The notes below the pieces were generated by a model. The model was not told where the DNA came from. It searched no databases and saw nothing but the letters and a program-made list of their open reading frames with translations. 64,000 nucleotides of DNA from Luscinia megarhynchos (Eukaryota > Chordata > Aves > Passeriformes > Turdidae). The stretch spans positions 15,789,056-15,853,055 of the forward strand of contig JAPFBE010000013.1 of NCBI GenBank assembly GCA_034336665.1. The letters run 5' to 3'. Made by a program: the position numbers and the translations under genes. Of the stretch, positions 30,501-38,113 are shown piece after piece; position 1 is the first letter of the stretch, and every line of letters begins with the position of its first letter.

Positions 30501-33500
30501 TCTTCTGACGAAGAGCAGTTTGGACAAAGCTGAATTCAGCCACACAACAGCAGGGCAGGCCACCTCCACAGCAACAGGCTGGTGTAACACCAGATGCAAA
30601 GCCTATTGCTCTTCAACAGATAACAAAATCAACACTAAAAAAGGACAACATTTACCAACAGCAATGCAGGTTGCTGGCACTTAGCAAGGTTATCTTCTGT
30701 TACCAGGTTTATTTTTCTCTTAACTTCATTTACTCTGGATTTTATTTCTACAAATTAAAATTCAGACTTTTGAGTCTAGAGCTTCCAACTTATTTCTCCT
30801 TTGAGCTTCACAAATTCTTCACTCACTAGTCCCACACACTGCTTTCTAAAGCAACACACTGCCAACCTCCTCACCCTTCTCACATCAGAAGTAATTAACA
30901 TCAGAACGCGCCTACATTAAAAGCTCTACTACCAGCACCTGAGGGGTAATCAGGTACAGGTGCTTTATAAAGGTTACATATTTTTGCTTCTCTTGCTACC
31001 AGAACAGCCTCTTTGTTTCTCAATATCACCCTGTCAGCAATACTACATAAAAGGGATAAGAAAGAAAACAACCTAGATTTGACCATATTTCCAAACAGGA
31101 TACTTGACTCTCTAATCTCACAAAAACGTAAATCCTGCTAGAGCTACCTTTTGTTCACTGTCAAACAGTATTGATATCCCATGACATAAAATTAAGCTGT
31201 TTAAGAAGGCAAGAGAGAAACACTGTTTAAATCAAGTAACTGCTCAACTTCTATGTAGCACAAGTGGCTAAACAACCATCACAATTCTTTTAAGATACTC
31301 CAAGAGTTCAGATCCTAACTCAAATAACATTGTACTTAATTTCTATATATATGGGGTCCTGCACACCAAAAGCATCACAGTGTAACAGTAACACTGAAAA
31401 TGGCAGACTCACCACAATGAAACATCTAAGAATTCTTTTAAAAAGATCACACCTCATATTTCCAGGAGTTATCCTCAAGTACAGGCTGGACAAGCTTCAG
31501 GCAACATTTAAAATTTTTTTTGTTAATTATCAAACAATCTAGATTTAAACTGTCCTATCAGTTGTTTTTGCAGTTGCTCTGTCTCTTCACACAGCAGTTT
31601 CATACACTGCCCAACCTACTACATGGTTTACTATTTCATTCCAACTTTTGAAATACCTTCTATAGCATTCCTTTTCCTTTGCTGTTCTTTCACTGCTGTC
31701 ATATTGATTCACCAAACACCTGTTCAAATGGGCATTTATTTCCATGCCATTTTCGAAAAAATAAATGCATATTTAGACAGGTTTCTAAACTATTAACATA
31801 ACATTTAACATTCAATGAGGAAAAAACACATTTTGTTGTCTTTCTGGTCAGTCTACACCTTCTCATTTCCAATTTAGTAACCTGCTTTGCTTGACAATCT
31901 GATTTCCCATGACTTAAACTGAAAAACTAGTAAAAACGTTTCTCATCAGATTGTTCTTGTCAATAATTACTTAGAAATTTTCTTTTTCTAAAATTATTTT
32001 CGTATATGGCACAGTGCACACTTATATTATCTACACCTTTATAACCCAATCCTTCCAGTTCTACTACCAGTCTGGAGTTCTGTATTCCAGGTTCCTTTAA
32101 GAAGGAAAAAAAAAAAAAAAATCATTGGAATCTTAAAAGACATATGTATATTTTGTCTGAGATGCTTAACAAAACCAACAAATTAAATTGAAAAATAATA
32201 ATTATTTCTTCAACAAAATACATGAAGAATGCATCTTGTACATTTTTTTTATTCATCTCACTTCATGGTTCTGCTTATTTTTAATTCATGCTTACATTCA
32301 AAAAAATTTTGCAAAAATCTTTTCACTGTGTGCAAACTAATGAGGCACTGGAATTATGAGGAATTAGTTATTTAGTAGGTCCTCATTTACAGCATAGCTG
32401 AAAAGTATTCACTGCAATGAAAAGTAAGTTACTTTATAGATTAAAGGTTCTGATGATGCTTATTAAGGATGCCATACACATCCCCTAGTTCAAGGTTGCT
32501 CTAGTTTGATCCTGTAAGTTTAGTACTCACTTCGTTGCATTGGGCACTGTTTGACTGGGAAGTGGAAGAAGTACTTGGACATATAACCTGAAGCCAGTAG
32601 TCTTGCCTTCATAAAATAAACAGCATTTATTAAAGCAGGTCTATTTCTACTCAAAAAGAGAAAAGTTGCTGCTATTCCAGATTACTGATATATTTTCTGT
32701 TTCCCCCTTCAGTTTTTTGGTGTGAGTGCTGAGAGGTTCTTGGCAGTATTTCTCTGAGGAATTACAGCTCAAATAAATCATTGTTTCTAACAGTCAATCA
32801 AAATGACTGGATAAAAATTGATTTGGTTTTGTAGTGACTTTATCCTACTAGGATTGGGATTTTTTTGTGGTACCATTTTCAAATCTTCCTTTTGCTAGTG
32901 TTATCCGAATTGGCTAAGCAGCAGGAGGAAAGGCAGCTAAAAGTTATAAGCACTTTTGGGCTCCATCAACATGTAAACGTGCTTAAAATATACTTAAGAG
33001 TACTCTTAAGAGCCACAGAAATAATATTTTTCCTTCACAGTCACATGTTTCAGTTACTGAAATAATGAAAACAACTGTGGGAAATTTCAAGGTGAAAAGA
33101 AAACTAAAACCTAAGATATTGACAAAAACACTCTTCCCCTGCTGATTATCTCCAAGTCCAAAAGTCCGTAGCAGTCTTTAAAGTTTTCCCTTTTCTCCAG
33201 AGATTATAAACTTTGTGCTCAGAGAACAAATTATTTCAACACAACATTGCCGCTTCTGGTGGATGTTCTGAAGTGTTATCAGTCAAGTTCACTTATGCAA
33301 AAAAAGAAAAAAAGAATCTGGGAAGACTGACATCTGAATTACACTCATCAAGACTAAAATGGTTGAGTCGCTGTATGACACCAGGCACAGATGCTCTTAG
33401 CTTCATTGTTACTATTAACTTCACATTTAGATGTAAAAATAGCTTCTCAAGGTTATGTCAAGTCTGCAACTTTGCTTTTTTAATTGCAGAAGAGCAGAAA

Positions 33501-35111
33501 TAACCCTGAACAAAGAGAGGGGAAGAAAAGTCCAAGCGCAAAAAGTTTGCCAACCATACTAAGTCTTCAAGCCATAAAGTTTGAAACGTGATGCCTTCTC
33601 AATATTTACAAACTTAGTAACAATCATCTTTTTTGAAAGCTACATCATTGCCAGAGGGGGGAGACTATTACATGCACGAGGCACAATCCTACAGCGCCTC
33701 AACTCCCTCCCTGAGAAAGCATTTCTCAGATACTACACAAGTGTTTTACGGCGGCATGGCTTGCTCGTTCCTGGGTATTTTTATCACATGAACCTCCAGA
33801 GACTACCTCCTCTAACTTGTTCCTCCTTCATTAAAGAGGGAAGGGACACAGCGTCTCCTATAATAAAATATCCTTGCCAACTATTCATTACTGCATTGGG
33901 AGCACAACGGCAGGATGAGGGTTTTCGATTTGCTCTTGTCCAAGTCTACTTTTATCCCCTCTCATCTTCCACTGCTGTAAAAAAAAAACAACAAAAAAAC
34001 CAAAAAAAAAACAAAACAAAAAGACACCAAGCACACTACACCGCATGCAGTACAACATAACTAAGTAACTAAATTCCTGCTCAGTTTCCAGCTGCTACGT
34101 CGCTTGTTCGTTCCCCACAGGAAGATGAAGGGGAAGGGGGGGTGGGTGATGGCATTTTCCTGCGGGTGGTCACGCCAAGCCCGGCGGGCCCCGCAGCGCA
34201 GTGCCCCGGCAGCAGCTGCTCAGGATGCGGGTGATGCACAGCCAGCACACGGTCCCACCTCAGCAGCGGCGAGTGACCGAAACCAGCACGGTTTCACTCT
34301 CGGTCAGAGAGAACAATGACACGAGCCCACACCGCCCGAGGCAAAGCGCGTACCATTCCTCCCCCCAGGCAACACCGAAATCCTTCAGTCCTTCCTACAG
34401 GATACGAAAGGAGAAGGGGGGGAAGCGGCCGTGAATTCCCGCAAACAAGCGAAATCCGGCCGCTCAGGACGGGAATTACAGCGGATAACCTGCCGGCCGC
34501 CGGGGGAAGCCCCGGCCACGGAGAATAAACTTCCCCTGCTGCCCCACCCGGGCCGCGGCCACCCCAGCCCGCCCGCCGGGGAATCTCGGCCTCCCGGGAC
34601 ACCCGCTCTCCCGGCGGCGGCCGCAGCGGACACTCCCGGAGGAAGGAGCCCGTGGGTCTCCGCGGTGCGGGCTCGGGTTCGGACCCCGCCTCGCATCCCT
34701 CCCTCCTCCACCATCCCGGCCGCGGCCGGCCCGGTTCCCCCGCGCAGGGGCCGGCAGCCCCCGCCGCCCCTCCCCGCCGCCGGCCGCCACACAAAGTTTC
34801 CCTCAACTCGGCCGCGTCCCCCGGCGCTGCCGGGGCTCGGGTTTCTCTCCTCCTCTTCCTCCACCCGCCCCCTCGCCCATCCGCTAAGGGGAAAAGTTCC
34901 ACTTACTGCAGCAGAAACGAGAGAAAACCAGCCCCAGCAGCCCCAGCCCCGGCCCGGGAGGCACCGCCGAACGCAGCAGCCGCCGCCGCCGCTGCCACCA
35001 CCGGGGGGAGGCACCGCCACCAGCCGCTAGGAAAAGTTCCCGGCGGGCGGGAGGAGGCGGCGAAGGAGGGAAACCAGCAGCAGCCTCCGCAGCGGCTCCA
35101 GCCCCTGCCAT
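423..35111 (-). CDS. NECTIN3: NECTIN3 (nectin-3) gene, 5' part: coding exons 1-5 of a spliced gene
   Basis: Five minus-strand exons join as 35111-34907, 12164-11826, 4773-4477, 2767-2650 and 574-423 into 1111 nt, i.e. 370 codons plus one base, with no stop. The product has a long signal region (residues 1 to about 70), a V-type Ig domain (about 75-181), a second Ig domain (about 183-280) and a third (about 282-370). Each Ig domain has its cysteine pair (C92/C162, C207/C260, C305/C352) and core tryptophan (W105, W220, W318). There are seven N-glycosylation sequons: N97, N139, N151, N200, N236, N333 and N345. Sequence and exon layout match vertebrate nectin-3 rather than nectin-1, -2 or -4 (for example [31 protein letters not shown]). 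From family knowledge, nectin-3 is a plasma-membrane adhesion protein that pairs in trans with nectin-1 and nectin-2 and binds afadin through its cytoplasmic tail. The tail exons are outside the window. Confidence 0.96.
575..2649 (-). other. NECTIN3: NECTIN3 intron 4
   Basis: A 2.1-kb AT-rich intron between exons 4 and 5. The short ORFs in it have no family resemblance. No recognisable mobile element was seen. Confidence 0.85.
2650..2767 (-). CDS. NECTIN3: NECTIN3 coding exon 4 (third Ig domain, first half)
   Basis: This short 118-nt exon has acceptor TTTTGTTAG and donor GCAG|GTAAAT. It translates to residues 281-320 ([17 protein letters not shown]..., then [19 protein letters not shown]). 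C305 is the first cysteine of the third Ig domain and W318 the core tryptophan. Upstream the frame joins exon 3 at phase 1. Downstream it splits Arg320 as AG|A at phase 2, the only phase-2 junction in this part of the gene. The match to nectin-3 covers the whole exon. Confidence 0.95.
2768..4476 (-). other. NECTIN3: NECTIN3 intron 3
   Basis: A 1.7-kb AT-rich intron between exons 3 and 4. I see no repeats, RNA genes or extra exons. Confidence 0.85.
4477..4773 (-). CDS. NECTIN3: NECTIN3 coding exon 3 (second Ig domain)
   Basis: The exon is 297 nt, residues 182-281, with acceptor CCCTCCTTAG and donor CAGT|GTAAGT. The encoded domain opens [16 protein letters not shown] and contains C207, W220, C260 and two sequons (N200, N236). 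The [14 protein letters not shown] strand is characteristic of nectin-3. The frame continues across G|TT (Val182) and T|AT (Tyr281), both phase 1. The open frame past the donor reads a few more codons into intron 3, but the match to the family ends exactly at the GTAAGT. Confidence 0.97.
4774..11825 (-). other. NECTIN3: NECTIN3 intron 2
   Basis: A 7.1-kb intron, mostly unique AT-rich sequence. The only recognisable insertion is a degraded CR1 fragment near its upstream end (11236-11400). An A/T-only tract lies at about 5400-5455. Confidence 0.85.
11236..11400 (-). mobile_element. CR1 LINE fragment (3' end)
   Basis: On the + strand the sequence reads like the reverse complement of a CR1 3' region: TTTTGGAAGGGACTTTTTGAAGTCCAA, then a GCAGGGATGTCTTCAACTA-like segment and a GTTTCCAGACACGGGGCATC-like segment. 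It is strongly diverged and truncated at both ends. The element lies on the minus strand, in the same sense as NECTIN3. Confidence 0.75.
11826..12164 (-). CDS. NECTIN3: NECTIN3 coding exon 2 (V-type Ig domain)
   Basis: The exon is 339 nt, residues 69-182, with acceptor TTGTTTTCAG at 12165-12174 and donor AG|GTAAGTC. It encodes the membrane-distal V-set Ig domain with C92, W105, the D156-A-G-E-Y-V-C162 signature and three N-glycosylation sequons (N97, N139, N151). The segment C162-K-A-V-T-F-P-L-G-N lies in the strand region that nectins use for cis and trans dimer contacts (family knowledge). Both flanking introns are phase 1 and the length is a multiple of three, so the exon is a self-contained domain module. 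Confidence 0.97.
12264..12279 (+). repeat. Poly(T) tract (16 nt)
   Basis: An uninterrupted run of 16 T about 100 bp upstream of the exon 2 acceptor in transcription direction. Read on the minus strand it is A-rich, so it is not the polypyrimidine tract of that acceptor. Confidence 0.95.
19421..19445 (+). repeat. A-rich (CAAA)n low-complexity tract
   Basis: Short AAAAAACAAACAAAC-type repeat followed by a poly(A) run in intron 1. Confidence 0.8.
22385..23010 (-). mobile_element. CR1 LINE fragment (3' UTR plus end of ORF2)
   Basis: The + strand reads as the complement of CR1. It starts with a GGGACCTCAGGAGGCCACTCAGTCC 3'-region block, then a TCTCCAGGCTCACCAGGCCCAGCTC block that back-translates to the LFSLEKR-type C-terminus of the CR1 reverse transcriptase. 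A segment around GGACACAGTGCTCCAG, also typical of CR1, follows. The copy has many indels and no intact frame. A second CR1 tail begins just beyond its 5' end. Confidence 0.85.
23023..23800 (-). mobile_element. CR1 LINE copy, internally deleted
   Basis: The 3' tail at 23023-23110 (AATCACAGAATTGTTTAGGCTGGAAAAGACCTTTAAGATC on the + strand) carries the last codons of ORF2 in the form VDVALRDLV. At about 23110-23135 it joins directly to sequence matching the front part of the reverse transcriptase: a DGIHP-like segment near 23350 and an NVxxSYKKG-like segment near 23235. The remainder of the RT domain, including the expected catalytic FADD region, is missing between them. Frames are broken by stops and indels. 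The 5' limit, near 23800, is uncertain. Confidence 0.75.
26320..27150 (-). mobile_element. Old CR1 LINE fragment (ORF2 end and 3' UTR)
   Basis: The + strand starts AGGCTCATTTAGACTGAAAGGGACTTCTGGAGGTTATCCAATCCCA, a diverged CR1 3' region. It continues through the complement of the RT C-terminus to about 27100-27135, where the minus strand reads like KFVDTVDDC, a decayed form of the CR1 KFADDTKL block. No intact frame remains. Confidence 0.75.
27449..27505 (-). mobile_element. CR1 LINE 3' tail, very short
   Basis: The tail ATAGAATCATAGAATGG is followed by CTTCGGTTGGAAGGGACCTTAAAGA, a standard CR1 3' end, severely 5'-truncated after about 55 bp. It lies 300 bp upstream (5' in + coordinates) of unique intron sequence and close to the older fragment at 26320-27150. 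Confidence 0.8.
32106..32121 (+). repeat. Poly(A) tract (16 nt)
   Basis: An uninterrupted run of 16 A in NECTIN3 intron 1. Confidence 0.95.
33979..34022 (+). repeat. A-rich low-complexity tract
   Basis: About 44 bases of A runs interrupted by single C or CC, at the edge of the CpG island. On the NECTIN3 sense strand it is a T-rich tract. Confidence 0.85.
34130..34146 (+). other. Potential G-quadruplex sequence
   Basis: The G-run series GGGG-AA-GGGGGGG-T-GGG lies at the intron-1 edge of the CpG island. It satisfies a four-run quadruplex pattern if the seven-G run is split. Confidence 0.4.
34907..35111 (-). CDS. NECTIN3: NECTIN3 coding exon 1 (start codon and signal peptide)
   Basis: This exon has 68 codons plus one base and ends TGCA before the donor GTAAGT. 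The start ATG (35111-35109) has A at -3 and G at +4, a strong Kozak context, and no other minus-strand ATG occurs for about 300 nt upstream (the next is at 35418). The N-terminus is Ala/Pro/Gly-rich, followed by a basic [10 protein letters not shown] stretch coded partly by four CGG repeats, then a short hydrophobic core ([14 protein letters not shown]). Signal cleavage probably falls near S69-A72, at the junction with exon 2. The long n-region before the hydrophobic core also occurs in mammalian nectin-3. The hydrophobic core is shorter and more Gly/Pro-interrupted than the leucine-rich mammalian one. Codon 69 (Ser, A|GT) is split by intron 1. Confidence 0.9.
34976..34996 (+). repeat. GCC trinucleotide repeat within exon 1
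   Basis: A short (GCC)n-type run on the + strand, CGG on the coding strand, encodes the four-arginine stretch in the signal region of NECTIN3. It is a potentially length-variable coding microsatellite. Confidence 0.7.
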
Positions 35112-35220
35112 GCTCCGGGCTCGGCTCGCAGTCGCCGCCGCTACGACGCCCGGTCAGTCCCGCCCGGTCCCGCTGCCCGCGCGGCCGGCGCCTCCCCACA
35201 CGGTGCCTGTGTCACTGAGC

Positions 35221-35230
35221 GGGGCGGGGC
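35221..35230. promoter_or_regulatory. GC box (Sp1/KLF-type) upstream of NECTIN3 start
   Basis: The sequence GGGGCGGGGC lies about 110 bp upstream of the start codon in a TATA-less CpG island, a typical core-promoter-proximal position. Occupancy is inferred, not shown. Confidence 0.5.
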
Positions 35231-35274
35231 GCGCCGCTCCCGCCCTCTCCGAGCGGGCCGCACCACCCGCCGCA

Positions 35275-35300
35275 GGGAGGGGGGGCCAGGGGAAGGCGGG
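35275..35300 (+). other. Potential G-quadruplex sequence
   Basis: Four G-runs of three or more (GGG, a run of seven, GGGG, GGG) are separated by loops of 1, 3 and 5 bases. This fits the canonical G3+N1-7 pattern. It lies on the non-template side relative to divergent + transcription, about 165 bp upstream of the NECTIN3 ATG. Confidence 0.5.
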
Positions 35301-35510
35301 ACGCGTGTGTCAGGCGCCTCCACCGCGACCCCCGCCACCTCCCCCCCGCCCGGGGCGAGTCGCCTCGCCCCGCCTCGCCCGCCCCGCTCCGTGGGACTCG
35401 CAGACGCGCCCTGCGCATCGGGGGGTTCCCGGTGGTATCGAGAGCGCCGCGGGCGGCTGGTGGGAGGGGGCGTCGCGGCGCCCTCCCCCGGGGGGCTGTT
35501 GGTACGTCTC

Positions 35511-35520
35511 GCCCCGCCCC
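35511..35520. promoter_or_regulatory. GC box (Sp1/KLF-type)
   Basis: The sequence GCCCCGCCCC is followed by CTCCCGCCCGC within the CpG island, about 400 bp upstream of the NECTIN3 ATG. It is a consensus-like match only. Confidence 0.4.
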
Positions 35521-36389
35521 TCCCGCCCGCGCCCGGGCGCGGTCGGGGGCGCTCGGCCGGACCGGGCACCGGTATCGCGCTCGCGCCGCCGCCCCTCAGG
35601 CTCGTGCGGCCCCCGCTCCCCGCCGCCGGGCCGGGGCGGCCACTGCCCCGCGGGCTGGGGACCAGCCAGCAGCGCTGGGACCGGCCGCAGCCCTTTCTGC
35701 CGGGTTCGGGCATCCCCGGGAGCCGGGAGGTCCGGCCGGAGCCGCTCCCGGGACGGTTGCTGCTGGCCGCTGGGCTGGAGCCCCGCGCTGGGGCCGCCGG
35801 CCGCGGGCGTGCAGCCCGTGCCCCGCGGTTTTGCCAACAGTAAACTTTCCCGGCGTCGCTTTTGCTGCCCTTGGCGGAGCCCCGCTCCGGGCAGCGAGGG
35901 GCCGGGCAGGGGCAGCGCCGCCAGCACCTCCCGGCGGGGCTGGTGCCGTGAGGGGAGCGCGGGCGCGCGGCTCCGGGCGGTGCCGGGCCGCGAGGGGTGG
36001 CAGGACACGGAGGTCTGAAACCATCCGCGAGCAGAGCCAGCCTGTGCCGAGCTCACCGAGGAATACCAAATACGGCCCTGAGCGGCCCGGCAGGGGTCCG
36101 GGGGCAGCAGGCGTTTCTGTCACGCTAATCCCCTGCCGGGATTCTTGGCTGTGGCACAGAGCATAACTTTGCTCCGGGAAACGCTGCCACCGGCGAGGGC
36201 AGAGCTGCCCGTCCGGGAGCGATGTGTCCCAGCCACGGGCGGAGCGATGCTCCGAGTGCTGTCAGGGCAGAGTGGCCGAAGAGGGAATTCGTGCCTTTGC
36301 CCAAGGTCCCAGGAGTCCAGCGATGGGCTGTCTCAGAATTAGAGCAGTCTGTAACCAGGTCACAAAACGAAAGGTGACTTTTTAAAGAA

Positions 36390-36617
36390 ATGCAGTTTCT
36401 TTGCTGCATCTCGGTGCTGATCGTCAGTTTTGTGGGTGCAGTGTCAATGGATGCATCCCCAGATGAGATTTTCAACAGCACAATACAGAACCTTAAAAGA
36501 AGTGGCTTGAAAGTCTTGCCTTTACAGTCTAGGTGTGCTTTTTCATCTCGGATTCACTATCCTTGCAAAATCTCCAGGAAAATACTTAAAAGCTATAAAT
36601 ACCATACTTGCTGCTGA
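36390..36617 (+). CDS. Hypothetical 75-aa ORF with signal-peptide-like start (unproven)
   Basis: I do not recognise this product. The ORF begins MQFLCCISVLIVSFVGAVSM, a typical-looking signal peptide, with G at -3. An acidic DASPDEIF segment follows, with one sequon (NST), then a basic cysteine-containing tail ending YHTCC. It lies about 130 bp outside the CpG island, on the strand opposite NECTIN3, where divergent transcription from the promoter would pass. No splice or polyadenylation evidence is visible. A chance ORF is the more likely explanation. Confidence 0.15.
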   Translation: MQFLCCISVLIVSFVGAVSMDASPDEIFNSTIQNLKRSGLKVLPLQSRCAFSSRIHYPCKISRKILKSYKYHTCC

Positions 36618-37158
36618 AACATCTGTGGCAAACGTGCTTCACATATTCCCCAAAATTATGTAATATTTGTTGATTTCTTTAGACAGTAGACATGAAGAGC
36701 AGTTTATCTCAAAGATATATATGGCTAAGTTTATCAGATGCTCACAATAATATTTTCATTCGGTCTTCAACCACACTGTTTGCCAATTAACTGGCCCAAT
36801 TAATTTGTAACTGTGAAACAAAACAGAATTCAGGCGAAGTGTTACTACAAGCAAATTGCTGGCTATGATGGATGTTGGACATTCCTCAACATTTTGCTGT
36901 GAAAACCAACATAACTGAAAGGACTCAAAGTTTTATGAAATCAATGTAATTTTGCCAGTTTAATCCTCAGCTAGTGCAGAAGTGTTCTCATTCCAATTTG
37001 CAGTAGGAATGTAGGGTCACTCAGGTGATACACAGGATGCTGTCCAAAGGTTCACAGAGTTGTTAATATGGCAAACCTTTTTGTTTAAATGAGAGTTTCT
37101 CACTCTGCCGATACTTCTGATGCCTGGTCCTTTACTCTGCTGTTAGACTCTGCCTTTT

Positions 37159-37173
37159 GATTCCATGGTAACC
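37159..37173 (+). promoter_or_regulatory. RFX X-box-like site (candidate)
   Basis: GATTCCATGGTAACC resembles the palindromic RFX consensus GTNRCC-N0-3-RGYAAC, with one good half (GGTAAC) and one weak half. A CCAAT pentamer follows directly. It sits about 2 kb upstream of the NECTIN3 ATG in AT-rich sequence with many homeodomain-like cores. Confidence 0.25.
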
Positions 37174-38096
37174 AATGTATTCCCCCATGCCAATAAACCT
37201 AGATAAATATAATACTGAATTAATCATTAGAGACCCATTTTTATTTATGATAAGAGCCTTTTTACCCAGGAAAACTAACGAGCATAATTGTAGCAGAATA
37301 ATTTATACTGCAATGGCTTTGCTGATGTAACATCCCAGGTAGATGTTTTAATTGGGTCTAATTATTCCATTTCCCCGTATAGATAAATCCCATTTTATAG
37401 TTAGCAGTCGAAACAAATTACATTTCATAATTACATTTACACTGAGTTTAAGGCATTCTTAGGATGGATAGGAAATATAATGGGGCCATAGTGTAATTGA
37501 GAGTGCAACCTTAAAATCCTATTTGTGACAAGTATATTCAAATTGCCATCTGCTATATTTTTATACCTTCTCATTCCAAGACAGCAAAAAGCATTAAGTC
37601 TTTTTAAAATAAAATGTTTTGAAGGTCTAGCACCAAATTATGTGCATCAATTCATGCAGGCTAAGGAAGCAAATGCAATTTGTCATATTTAAGCAGAACT
37701 GTGCCCAGTCTGTAGGTAACATCTTCCAGTGCCAGATTCAGCACTGTTGTAATCAGGCATCCTGGGGACTTTGTGGTACAAAAGGAAATTTGACTTCATG
37801 ATATCAAGTCTAAATTTGGCTCCCCGATGCTTAGAACACTCCTGAAGGCATGATGCTCCAAACAATTAATCTTGCATAATATGGAATAAATGCGTATAGG
37901 ACACACTGGCTCAGCTCTTGTAAATCCGTTGTCACTGGCATATTTTTTCCATAAAAAGATGGTTTTCCACAGTTGGCAGCAGTCCTGCTCAAAAGCATCT
38001 TTGAGCTGTAGAAATACAAAAGACTGTACTTTATTTCCACTCCCTAGTTCCCTTTCTTTCTGGCCATTGTCCACCCACCTGCCCTTCCCCCCATGC

Positions 38097-38113
38097 AAAA
38101 AAAAAAAAAAAAA
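38097..38113 (+). repeat. Poly(A) tract (17 nt)
   Basis: An uninterrupted A run following a C-rich segment in the intergenic region. Confidence 0.95.

Larger units (their letters stand above)
12165..34906 (-). other. NECTIN3: NECTIN3 intron 1 (22.7 kb)
   Basis: The large first intron separates the signal-peptide exon from the V domain, a layout shared with mammalian nectin genes. It contains CR1 fragments at 22385-23010, 23023-23800, 26320-27150 and 27449-27505, and several poly(A)/poly(T) tracts. Its last 0.8 kb lies inside the CpG island. The stretches 12300-22380 and 27510-33970 show no recognisable gene, RNA or repeat beyond short homopolymers. ORFs there are short and unrelated to known families. 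Confidence 0.85.
34130..36260. promoter_or_regulatory. NECTIN3: CpG island with NECTIN3 promoter and 5' UTR
   Basis: Base composition changes abruptly from AT-rich to very GC-rich with dense CG dinucleotides over about 2.1 kb, centred slightly upstream of the NECTIN3 start codon. No TATA box is evident. GC boxes of Sp1 type are visible, for example GGGGCGGGGC at 35221 and GCCCCGCCCC at 35511, and an NRF1-like CTGCGCATCG sits at 35411. This is the expected TATA-less, dispersed-start housekeeping-type promoter. The exact transcription start cannot be read from sequence but probably lies within a few hundred bases upstream of 35111. The many long GC-rich ORFs in all frames here are composition artefacts. 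Confidence 0.9.

Noticed and set aside
33581..34060. 159-codon plus-strand ORF next to the CpG island
   Set aside because: It begins at a non-ATG codon, ends in a poly-A-derived lysine/glutamine-rich tail coded by a low-complexity tract, and shows no domain or family resemblance. It lies in NECTIN3 intron 1 on the opposite strand.
34294..36166. Many long ORFs (up to about 300 codons) on both strands
   Set aside because: They are overlapping Pro/Arg/Gly/Ala-rich frames caused by CpG-island composition, where stop codons are rare. Only the exon 1 frame (34907-35111, minus) connects by splicing to a recognisable protein.
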